Position numbers and translations under genes: made by a program. Positions 50,388 through 59,400 of a stretch of DNA of 64,000 bases are shown one piece after another; the stretch's first letter is position 1, and every line of letters starts with the position of its first letter. The stretch is from Burkholderia cepacia (GTDB lineage: Bacteria; Pseudomonadota; Gammaproteobacteria; Burkholderiales; Burkholderiaceae), in NCBI RefSeq assembly GCF_001718835.1, contig NZ_CP013442.1, positions 186,001 through 250,000 of the forward strand, written 5' to 3'. The notes beneath the pieces are model-generated. The model made no database searches. It had not been told where the DNA came from and saw only the letters and a program-made list of their open reading frames with translations.

Positions 50388-51602
50388 ATGCCGATGAAGA
50401 TCGTGTTGCTCAATCACTCGATGCGTTGCGGCGGAGCCGAGCGCGTCACGGCCAATCTCGCCAACAATTGGGCCGAGCGCGGATGTGATGTCACGGTCGC
50501 GACATTCGTGTCTTCGGACGCGGACTTCTACAAACTGGACAGTCGGGTGGCGCGTGTCGACCTGGCGTTGGCGGGCGCTTCATCGGGGGTGCTTGGCGGA
50601 ATGCTCGCGAACGTCCGGCGCCTCGCAGCGGTTCGCCGGCTCTTCAAGGATCGGCGCCCCGATGTCGTGATCGGGGTGATGACGGTGCCGTCGGTTCTGG
50701 GCATTCTCGGCGGTATCGGGTTGCGGCTGAAAGTGATCGCCACCGAGCACAATCATCCGCCGATGCTTCGCATGAACGCTGTATGGGAGACGCTGCGGAG
50801 CCTCACGTTCAGACACGCGGATGCGGTGGTCGCACTGACGGCGGAGACCGGCGCATGGCTTGCGCGTCATTGCAGGTGCAGGAACGTGAGCATCATTCCC
50901 AATCCTGTTGCGCTGCCGATGGAGGTCATGGAGCCTCGGCTCGCGCCATTGGAAACGATATCGGCCGATACGCGGCTGTTGTTGGCCGTCGGGCGCCTGG
51001 CGCCGCAAAAGGGATTCGACCTGCTGATCCAGGCATTCGAAAGGATTCACGAACGTGGGCCAGGCTGGAAACTCGTCATTCTCGGCGAGGGGGACGCGCG
51101 CGGGACGCTGCAGTCGGCGATCGCGGAGCGTGGACTGGATGACCTGGTCCTGATGCCGGGGAGAGCCGGAAATATCGGGGAGTGGTATGGTCGTGCCGAC
51201 CTCTACGTGATGAGTTCCCGATTCGAGGGGCTGCCGATGACGCTGATGGAAGCGATGGGAAGCGGTTGCGCAGCAGTGAGTTTCGACTGCGACGTGGGGC
51301 CGCGGGACATCATTCGTGACGGCGTCGACGGAGTGCTGGTGAGTCCGGCCGGTGACGTCGGCGCGCTCGCCGATGCTTTGCTGAAGCTGATGGTCGACCA
51401 TCGGGAGCGGGAGCGAATGGCGAGCATGGCGAACGGCGTGGCTGCGAAATTCGCCCCGTCGCGCATTCTTTCGCTATGGGAGCAACTTTTCCTGAGCATG
51501 GGCCTGAGCGGTGCCGATCATGCGCGTCCGCCGCAGCGGGCGGCATGTGAAACGGATTCCCGTGCGGCTGAACATTCCTGCGACAAGGCCACGCTGCGAT
51601 GA
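50388..51602 (+). CDS. glycosyltransferase family 4 (AmsD-like)
   Basis: 404 residues; ATG 50388 directly follows the flippase stop. GT4 motifs are LNHSMRCGGAERVTANLANN at the N terminus, AVGRLAPQKGFDLLI and FEGLPMTLMEAMGSG with the E-x7-E donor pair, and CDVGPRDIIRDGVDGVLV. It is similar in character to the transferase at 37653-38804, suggesting an old duplication. The C-terminal tail (after about 385) is polar and not conserved. Its end overlaps the polymerase start by four bases. Confidence 0.88.
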   Translation: MPMKIVLLNHSMRCGGAERVTANLANNWAERGCDVTVATFVSSDADFYKLDSRVARVDLALAGASSGVLGGMLANVRRLAAVRRLFKDRRPDVVIGVMTVPSVLGILGGIGLRLKVIATEHNHPPMLRMNAVWETLRSLTFRHADAVVALTAETGAWLARHCRCRNVSIIPNPVALPMEVMEPRLAPLETISADTRLLLAVGRLAPQKGFDLLIQAFERIHERGPGWKLVILGEGDARGTLQSAIAERGLDDLVLMPGRAGNIGEWYGRADLYVMSSRFEGLPMTLMEAMGSGCAAVSFDCDVGPRDIIRDGVDGVLVSPAGDVGALADALLKLMVDHRERERMASMANGVAAKFAPSRILSLWEQLFLSMGLSGADHARPPQRAACETDSRAAEHSCDKATLR

Positions 51603-52657
51603 AACTCTCCGTCTCGCCAGGCAAGATCGCCATCTCGATCGATAAAAGATGGATGCGGCCGTCGGCATTCGTTTTTGTCGGATTGGCTGGCGTAGTCCTG
51701 AGCTTCATGGTTGTTGGCGACAGAAGCCAGCTTCTCGATCAGGACAATTACATCAATTACTTCCGCCTGACCGACATCGGCTGGTTCACGAACATATGGG
51801 CCGGCAGATCGTCGTTTCTGGGCTTTGCCACCAGCGTGATGACGGAGGAGCTCGGCTGGCGAGCCTGGGTGCTGGCGATCAACGCGCTGGGCGTGGACCC
51901 GGAGGATGGCGTGCGGATCACGGTCGTGGTGCTCAACGTCGCCATGATCTCGGCACTCTGGAATACGCGACGTCCGATATTGGATTTGTGTCTGTGGTCG
52001 GTGATCCCGGTCGGTCTGGCGACGATGGGGCTGTTCCAGATCCGACAAGGCATGGCGTTTGCCATTGCCATGTACGTCGCGCTGCGGTGGAAGCGTCCGG
52101 CAACCGGCGCCTTGATCGCGGGAACCATTCACACGACTTTCGCGTTTCCGGCGCTGCTTCTGTTGGTCGCCCGGCTGTTGCGACGGCGGGGGGCGATAGT
52201 CTCCGTATCCGCGAGCGCCTGCGTCGGGTTGCTGCTTGCCCTGGCATCGCCGTTGTTGTTCGCGACATTCGGGGGGCGACGCGTCGACGAGTATCGCAAT
52301 CTCGAACGCATGTTCAACGCGACTTACGTGCTGGCGCTGCTTATCTATTCGATTGCACCTGCAATGATCATTCATCGATGGTTTCTTGAAAAGCGGCAGG
52401 ACGTTCACGAGTTGGTCATCGATCAAATCGCGGTGATGCACGTCGGGCTGATCGTTTTTCTGGTCACGTCGTTTTTTGTCTTTCCGTTTGCGATGAGCCG
52501 GATTGGCTACTATGCGCCGGCCATGATCGCCATCCTGTTGCCCGAGACAAAGGTGAAGCAGCCGCTCGGGTTGTTGCTGTTGTCCGCGGTCGTGATGATG
52601 GTCATGTACGACGCGATCAAGAATTATTTCGCCGGGGTCTACGTCTTTTTCCTGTAG
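51599..52657 (+). CDS. EpsG-type polysaccharide polymerase (Wzy)
   Basis: 352 residues with many membrane helices, starting ATG 51599 in an ATGA overlap. DQDNYINYFRLTDIGWF and FQIRQGMAFAIAMYVALRW are characteristic of the EpsG family (the conserved R-Q-G/F-x-A motif follows an extracellular loop). It polymerises lipid-linked repeat units on the periplasmic face. It is the only Wzy candidate in the cluster, and with the flippase it makes this a Wzx/Wzy-type system. Confidence 0.8.
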   Translation: MKLSVSPGKIAISIDKRWMRPSAFVFVGLAGVVLSFMVVGDRSQLLDQDNYINYFRLTDIGWFTNIWAGRSSFLGFATSVMTEELGWRAWVLAINALGVDPEDGVRITVVVLNVAMISALWNTRRPILDLCLWSVIPVGLATMGLFQIRQGMAFAIAMYVALRWKRPATGALIAGTIHTTFAFPALLLLVARLLRRRGAIVSVSASACVGLLLALASPLLFATFGGRRVDEYRNLERMFNATYVLALLIYSIAPAMIIHRWFLEKRQDVHELVIDQIAVMHVGLIVFLVTSFFVFPFAMSRIGYYAPAMIAILLPETKVKQPLGLLLLSAVVMMVMYDAIKNYFAGVYVFFL

Positions 52658-52724
52658 CGGAATCGGTCGACGTTCGGCGAAGTTGGGTGTCACGAAACGA
52701 TACGAACAACCAAGGACACGACCA

Positions 52725-55061
52725 ATGACAATCAAGTTGCGTGTGAAGGTGGCCGCGAACAAGCCGACGGCCGTTGCCCTGGGGGCGGCGTTGGCATTTT
52801 CCCTGCCGGCCGGTGCGGCGAGCTCGCCGGTGCTGACCTCGATGGGCGCGTCCGGCGGGCTCGTGATTCCATACGGATTCACGCTGCCTGAAGGAACATT
52901 CGAGGGGCAATACAACAACTACATCGATCCGCAGTACGGGAAGAACACGACGAGTTCCGACATCGTCTGGGGTGCGGTCGGCCTGTTTCCGTACGTGGAG
53001 GTATCGGGCGGCCTCGCGGACTACCCCGGCAGAGTGCGCACGACGGTGCCGGGCTACGACCATTTCGTGCTTCGGCACTTGATGGCGAACGCGAAGGTCT
53101 CGATTCCGAAGTTCTTCAAATACCAGCCCGATATCGCGATCGGCATCAACGACGTCGGCGGGCAGACGCATTACTTCCGGTCCACCTATGGCGTCGTGTC
53201 GCAGCCGCTCGGGCCCGCGACACTGACGGTCGGCTACGGGCACGGCGACCGGCTAGACGGTGTGTTCGGCGGCGCCGAGCTTCGACTGTGGCAAACGGGA
53301 CTGTCGCTGCTTGCGGAACACGATTCGAAAACGCCGTATGCGGGGATACGTTACCAGTCGCCGCCGATCGGATGGCTCGCCGACGCGAGCCTCGTCGGCA
53401 CCGTGACACGCTCGCTCAAGCATACGGACGGGGTTGCGCCGCGCACGTCGTTCTCGATCGGCGTGCAGATTCCGCTCGGCAAGCGGTTCGATGCGGCGCA
53501 TTGCGGCAAGGGCTTGTGCGACGGCGCACCGGATGCGGCGGCGAATGCGGCGTCGCTCGGTGACGTTCACGCCACGGACGGCGATGCGCTGAAACCGGCC
53601 GCCGTGCTCGCGCCGTTGGGCACGTTCACGCACGTCGAGCCGGCCGCACCGATGCCCGCAACGGCGCACGTGGCGCGCGGCGACGTCGCCACGCCAGCGC
53701 CTCGCATGGCGCCCGCGTTCTTGCAGACCGGCGCGCCGGGAATCGACATGGCACCTGATCCCGCGGCGGCGCTCGACACGATCGTGCGCGTGTTGGCGGA
53801 TGCGGGGCTCGAGCGCGTGCGGGCCGGCGTTGCGGGCACGGATCTCGTCGTCGAATATGAAAACCACCGCTACAACCAGAACGAGGCGGACGCGCTGGGC
53901 ATCGCGCTCGGCGCGGCGGCGCAGTACGCGCCAAAGGGTATCGAGACCGTGCGCATCGTGATCAAGAAGGCGAATGAGCCGCTGGGCGAGGTGAGCGTCG
54001 ACCGGACGAACTACGCGCAATTTGTCGCGGGCGGCGCATCGACTGCGGCCGGCGCATCGCTGTCGATGCGCATGCGGCCGACGCATGACGCGGATTCGAT
54101 CGCATGGTCGGGCAACGCGCGCAAGCACGGACTCGTGCGGATCCAGATCGCACCCGTCACGACCTACCTGTACGGCACGGAGTACGGCAACTTCGACTAC
54201 TCGATCGGCGCGAACCTTCAAGGATTCGTGCCGCTGTGGCGCGGGGCGGAACTGTATTCGAGCGTGATCGTGCCGATCGCGAACAGCAAGAACATGGACA
54301 ACGGCCACGTGTACGACCGGTATCGCCTGCGCGGCGGACTGTCGACGGTCGCCCTCGTGCAGAGCTTCTGGATTGCGCCGCGCGTGTTCAACGTGACCGC
54401 GCTCGGCAAGTTCAACCTCCAGTACCTCGGCATCGAGAACGAGACGACCGCATTCGTGCCGGGCCGCCCCGACGTCGTGCGGCTGAAGCTCGCGTATTTG
54501 CATCGCGAACCGGGCAAGGATGCGCTGCCGGCGGAGAAGAACGCGCTGCTCACGTACCGGTGGGTCGAGCCCGCGTGGAAGATGTGGATCGAGGCGGGCG
54601 TCGCGCGCTATGTGGGTGGCGACAAGGGGCCGCTGATCACGTTGACGCGCTGGTTCGACGACGTGTCGTTCAGCGTGCAGGGATGGCACAGCGGGCACGG
54701 TTCGTTCGTCGGGGCATCGGTCAGCTTCCCGCTGACGCCTCGCCAGGGCATGAAGCCGGGGATCGTGCAGGTCAACGGCGCAGAGCAGTTCTCGCTCAAT
54801 TTCCGCACGCGCGTCGGATCGACGAACTACCTGTCGCAGGACGGCGCCGAGAACCTCGACTTTGCCTACAACACGCAACAATTCGTGCTCAACCGGGGTC
54901 GCTTCAGCGCCGAATACTTTGCGACGCAGCTTTACCGGATGCGCGATGCGTACAAGCGCTATGCAAAATCCGCAAGCGCTGCGCCGCCCACCACGCAGGC
55001 GACGCAGCTGCCTGGTAGTGCAGCTGGCCCCGGACGGGGCAGTGACGCAGGCATTCAATGA
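52725..55061 (+). CDS. YjbH-family outer-membrane exopolysaccharide protein
   Basis: 778 residues. ATG 52725 follows AAGGA; signal peptide with LGAALAFSLPAGAASS. The body is rich in beta strands, consistent with an outer-membrane barrel of the YjbH (DUF940) family: YGFTLPEGTFEGQYNNYI near the start, LTRWFDDVSFSVQGWHSG, and GSFVGASVSFPLTPRQGM close to the end. A proline/alanine-rich linker lies around 270-340. YjbH-like proteins work with exopolysaccharide export and are often found with wza-like genes. Exact role unresolved; secretion or modification at the outer membrane is likely. Confidence 0.82.
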   Translation: MTIKLRVKVAANKPTAVALGAALAFSLPAGAASSPVLTSMGASGGLVIPYGFTLPEGTFEGQYNNYIDPQYGKNTTSSDIVWGAVGLFPYVEVSGGLADYPGRVRTTVPGYDHFVLRHLMANAKVSIPKFFKYQPDIAIGINDVGGQTHYFRSTYGVVSQPLGPATLTVGYGHGDRLDGVFGGAELRLWQTGLSLLAEHDSKTPYAGIRYQSPPIGWLADASLVGTVTRSLKHTDGVAPRTSFSIGVQIPLGKRFDAAHCGKGLCDGAPDAAANAASLGDVHATDGDALKPAAVLAPLGTFTHVEPAAPMPATAHVARGDVATPAPRMAPAFLQTGAPGIDMAPDPAAALDTIVRVLADAGLERVRAGVAGTDLVVEYENHRYNQNEADALGIALGAAAQYAPKGIETVRIVIKKANEPLGEVSVDRTNYAQFVAGGASTAAGASLSMRMRPTHDADSIAWSGNARKHGLVRIQIAPVTTYLYGTEYGNFDYSIGANLQGFVPLWRGAELYSSVIVPIANSKNMDNGHVYDRYRLRGGLSTVALVQSFWIAPRVFNVTALGKFNLQYLGIENETTAFVPGRPDVVRLKLAYLHREPGKDALPAEKNALLTYRWVEPAWKMWIEAGVARYVGGDKGPLITLTRWFDDVSFSVQGWHSGHGSFVGASVSFPLTPRQGMKPGIVQVNGAEQFSLNFRTRVGSTNYLSQDGAENLDFAYNTQQFVLNRGRFSAEYFATQLYRMRDAYKRYAKSASAAPPTTQATQLPGSAAGPGRGSDAGIQ

Positions 55062-55087
55062 TCGAGTCGACCTAATGGAGAAAATCG

Positions 55088-55810
55088 ATGAAGACGACGA
55101 TGAAGAAGGTGGCACTGAGAGCATGGAAGATCGGGATGTTTGCGCTCGCGGCAGGCACGCTGGCGGGATGTGGCGGGGGCAGCGACAGCAACAGCACGAC
55201 GCCTTCGAATGCATCGTTGGCCACGATCAGCGGCACGGCCGCGACCGGCGCGCCAATGGCGAACGCCGCGATCACGATCGCCTGCAAGAGCGGCAATGGT
55301 TCGGGGACAGCCGACGCGAACGGCGCCTTCTCGATCTCGTTCGTGTTCGCGGGACCGTGCGCGATCACGGGGACGAACGGGACGACCACGCAGCACTCGT
55401 TCGCGAGCGGCGGCGGCACGTTCAACGTGACGCCGCTGACCGAAATGCTGCTGACCTACATGGCGGCGCAACTCGGCACGGACCTGAACGGGTTGCTGAC
55501 GGGCCTCACGACCAATCCGACGTATCAGGGCGCGTTGACGAGTCCGTTGGCGGTCGCGTCGGCGCAGAACGGGGTCATCCAGACCATCAAGAACGAAACG
55601 GGCGTGACGGTGTCGGCGTCCTCGTTTCTGACGACGCCGTTCAAGCCCGGTCAGGCCGGCCAGGATGCGGACCTCGAAATCTTGAAGTCCAACGGCGCGC
55701 TCACGAAAACCGGCCAGCCGTCCCCGACGCTGCTCGACAAGGTGAAGACGGCCGGCGCGGCAGCAGGCAAGCCGACCGGCGGCACGGGCGGCAGCGGCAA
55801 CCCGGCGTAA
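55088..55810 (+). CDS. putative lipoprotein, Ser/Thr/Gly-rich
   Basis: 240 residues with a lipoprotein signal peptide and lipobox LAGC at Cys28, followed by GGGSDSNSTTPS. ATG 55088 has GGAG upstream. The middle shows a carboxypeptidase-regulatory-like pattern (ATGAPMANAAITI, then GTADANGAFSISFVF), as in surface-exposed Ig-like domains. The C-terminal half is unrecognised, with a Gly-rich end. It comes 26 bases after the YjbH gene, probably the last gene of the exopolysaccharide operon. A surface or periplasmic accessory to export is a reasonable inference. Confidence 0.7.
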   Translation: MKTTMKKVALRAWKIGMFALAAGTLAGCGGGSDSNSTTPSNASLATISGTAATGAPMANAAITIACKSGNGSGTADANGAFSISFVFAGPCAITGTNGTTTQHSFASGGGTFNVTPLTEMLLTYMAAQLGTDLNGLLTGLTTNPTYQGALTSPLAVASAQNGVIQTIKNETGVTVSASSFLTTPFKPGQAGQDADLEILKSNGALTKTGQPSPTLLDKVKTAGAAAGKPTGGTGGSGNPA

Positions 55811-56294
55811 CGACGGGTAAATCCACGCGCGAACTCATTTGAGCGCGGTTTTATACCGCCATCGACACGCGCAGAGGATTGGGCGTCCGGGCTACTCGCG
55901 AGAGCACAGCACGCGCGGCTGGCGGCCGAGCTACACCAGCGATAGTCCAGACGCATCGCGGAAGCCCGCAATCCGGACGGAAGCCCATACCAACCGCGCA
56001 AGCGCAGGCAATGACTAACCTTTCGCTTGTAGAGTCGGACGTGGAGACCGCGCGATGCCCTGCTGGCAAGGGTTTGCGGGACACTACAAACAGAAATCCT
56101 AGTAACCGCTGCACAGACAGTCTGCGATCGAGACGCGAGACGGTTTGGCGCGTCCGCGCGAAATGTCCCGGAACTCAAGCCCTGTCGCACCCGGATCAGT
56201 CCGCCCCCATTAAAAACGCATCAGAATCAAGGGCAGGCCGCCCCAAGCTGCCGAATTGCGGCACCGCCCGAAACACCCCCAAGACAGCCACGGA
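55811..56294. other. intergenic region before the uvrA-like gene
   Basis: About 480 bases with no gene I can support. Overlapping short frames in both directions have atypical composition and no recognised motif. No tRNA or repeat was seen. The GC content drops toward the promoter at its right-hand end. Confidence 0.4.
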
Positions 56295-56323
56295 TGGAAA
56301 ACTGTATGAATATACAGTATAGT
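56295..56323 (+). promoter_or_regulatory. sigma-70 promoter of the uvrA-like gene
   Basis: TGGAAA (56295-56300), a 17-base spacer and TATAGT (56318-56323) form a good promoter. A LexA box fills the spacer. The predicted leader to the TTG start at 56405 is about 75 bases. Confidence 0.6.
56302..56317 (+). promoter_or_regulatory. lexA box: LexA (SOS) box
   Basis: CTGTATGAATATACAG has the exact CTG-N10-CAG form of the gammaproteobacterial/betaproteobacterial LexA operator, with the AT-rich TAT/ATA core. It occupies the whole spacer between the -35 and -10 elements, the classic place for repression, so the double UvrA gene should be damage-inducible. Confidence 0.75.
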
Positions 56324-56404
56324 ACTCGTCCGAAACCGGTCCACCCCCGTGTCCGCATCGCGGCGCCGTGACCTCTGGTCAACTCATTCAGACGGGCAGG
56401 CAAA

Positions 56405-59400
56405 TTGTCATCCAGCAATCTGATCCGCATTCGCGGAGCACGTCAGCACAACCTCAAGAACCTCGACCTCGACCTGCGCACCGGCGAGATGACGGTCGTC
56501 ACCGGCCCGTCGGGCTCCGGCAAGTCGAGTCTCGTGTTCGACACGCTGTACGCGGAAGGCCAGCGGCGCTACGTCGAGACGTTCAGCGCGTACGCGCGGC
56601 AGTTCCTCGACCGGATGGACCGCCCGCAGGTCGAGCGGGTCGACGGCGTGCCGCCCGCGATCGCGATCGACCAGACCAACCCGGTGCGCAGTTCGCGCTC
56701 GACCGTCGGCACGATGACCGAGCTGAACGATCACCTGAAGCTGCTGTACGCGCGCGCGGCCGAGCTGTTCGACCGCAAGACCGCGCGGCAGGTGCGGCAC
56801 GACACGCCGGAGACGATCTACGCGGAGCTCGTCGCGCGCACGGCGGACGATCCGCGCGTCGTCGTCACGTTCCCGGTCGAGCTGCCCGATACGGCGTCCG
56901 ATGAAGAAGTCGCGCAGTGGCTGTCCGCGAGCGGCTACACGCGCGTGCAGGCGCAGCGCGAGGTCGCGTCGCCCACCGGGCCGCGCAAGGTGCTCGACGT
57001 GGTGGCCGACCGCTTCCGCGTGCAGCAGGCCGACAAGGTGCGCGTGGTCGAGGCGATCGAGGCGTCGCTGAAGCGCGGCGGCGGGCGCGTGAACGTATAC
57101 GTGCTCGCGCAAGAGGACGCGGCAGCAGAGCCGCAGGTGTGGCGCTTTTCCACCGGGCTTCACGATCCCGACAGCGACCTGCGCTACGCGGAGCCGCAGG
57201 CGGCGCTGTTCTCGTTCAATTCGGCGTACGGCGCGTGCGAAACCTGCCGCGGCTTCGGCCGCGTGATCGGCGTCGATCTCGGCCTCGTGATCCCCGACGC
57301 GCGCAAGACGCTGCGCGGCGGCGCGATCAAGCCGATGCAGACGCCCGCGTGGAAGGAGTGCCAGGACGACCTGATGCGCTACGCGGCGAAGGCGAACATC
57401 CGGCGCGATACGCCATGGAGCGAGCTGACCTCCGACGAGCGCGACTGGGTCGTCAACGGCTCGCCGGACTGGAACGGCAAGTGGCAGAGCCAGTGGTACG
57501 GCGTGAAGCGCTTCTTCGGCTATCTCGAGTCGAAGGCATACAAGATGCATATCCGCGTGCTGCTGTCGAAATACCGCAGCTACACGCCGTGCGACGTGTG
57601 CGGCGGCGCGCGCCTGAAGACGGAATCGCTGCAGTGGCGGCTCGGGTCGAAAGAGAACGCCGACGGCGTGCTCGCGCCGGCCGCCCGTTTCATGCCGCGC
57701 GGCGTCGACTGGAGCCGCGCGCAGCTCGAGGCGCTGCCGGGCCTGACCGTGCACGACCTGATGCTGTTGCCGATCGAGCGCATCCGCCGCTTCTTCGACG
57801 ACATCAGCCTGCCGAGCGCGCTGCTCGACGATGCGTTGAAGCTGCTGCTCGCCGAGGTGCGCACGCGCCTGAAATACCTGTGCGACGTCGGGCTCGGCTA
57901 CCTGACGCTCGACCGGCAGAGCCGCACGCTGTCGGGCGGCGAGGTGCAGCGGATCAACCTGACGACGGCGCTCGGCACGTCGCTCACGAAAACCCTGTTC
58001 GTGCTCGACGAACCGAGCATCGGGCTGCATCCGCGCGACCTCACGCGGATCGTCGAGGCGATGCAGCGGCTGCGCGACGCGGGCAATACGCTGGTGGTGG
58101 TCGAACACGATCCGTCGGTGATGCTCGCGGCCGATCGCCTGATCGACATGGGGCCCGGCCCCGGCGAACGCGGCGGCACGATCGTCTACGACGGCACGCC
58201 GGGCGACATCCGCTCGGCGCACACGCTGACGGGCGAGTATCTCGGCGGGCGCAAGCATGTCGCGCACGCGTCGAACTGGGCGCGCCGGGTGGTCGACGCG
58301 CATACGCCGCGCATCGTGCTCGAAGGCGCGAGCGAACACAACCTGCGCGACGTGACGGTCGAGATTCCGCTGCAGCGGCTCGTCTGCGTGACGGGCGTGT
58401 CGGGATCCGGCAAGTCCACGCTGCTGCAGGACGTGCTCTATCCGGCGATGGCGCGGCACCACGGCAAGGCGACCGAGTCGCCGGGCGCGCACCGCAGCCT
58501 CACGGGCGCCGACCAGGTGGGCGACGTCGTGTTCGTCGATCAATCGCCGATCGGCAAGACCACCCGTTCGAACCCGGCGAGCTACGTCGGCGCGTTCGAC
58601 GAGATCCGCAAGCTGTTCGCGAAGGCGCCGCTCGCGCTGCAACGCGGCTACGGCGCCGGCACGTTCAGCTTCAACTCGGGCGACGGTCGTTGCCCGACCT
58701 GCGGCGGTTCGGGTTTCGAGCACATCGAGATGCAGTTCCTGAGCGACGTTTACCTGCGCTGCCCGGATTGCGACGGCAGCCGCTACCGCACGGAGATTCT
58801 CGAAGTGCGCATCGAGCGCGGCGGCCGCGCACTGAGCATCGCCGACGTGCTCGATCTCACCGTCAGCGAAGCGGCCGCGTTCTTCGCGACCGACGCCGAG
58901 GTGCTGCGCGTGCTGCAGCCGATCGTCGACGTCGGCCTTGAATACGTGAAGCTCGGCCAGCCGGTGCCGACGCTGTCGGGCGGCGAAGCGCAGCGCCTGA
59001 AGCTGGCCGGCTTTCTCGCCGAATCGGCGGCGGCCGTGAACGGCCGCCGGGTCGTCACGGAGGAAGCGCGCATCGCACGGGCGAAGCTGTTCATGTTCGA
59101 CGAGCCGACCACCGGGCTGCACTTCGACGACATCGCGAAGCTGATGCAGGCGTTCGGCAAGCTGCTCGCGGCCGGCCATTCGCTGATCGTGATCGAGCAC
59201 AACCTCGACGTGATCCGCGCGGCCGACTGGCTGATCGATCTCGGCCCGGAAGGCGGCGACGGCGGCGGCCTCGTGCTGTGTGCGGGCACGCCCGACGACG
59301 TCAAAGCCTGCGCCGAATCGCATACCGGCGTGGCGCTGCTGCAGTACGAACGCGCGATGGACGCCGACCTGGCGCTCGCCGACGAAGGCAAGCCGCTGCA

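Noticed and set aside
55851..56190. Minus-strand frames between the lipoprotein and the uvrA-like gene
   Set aside because: Short, overlapping and Cys/Arg/Ser-rich; no ribosome site or family pattern, so not called as genes.
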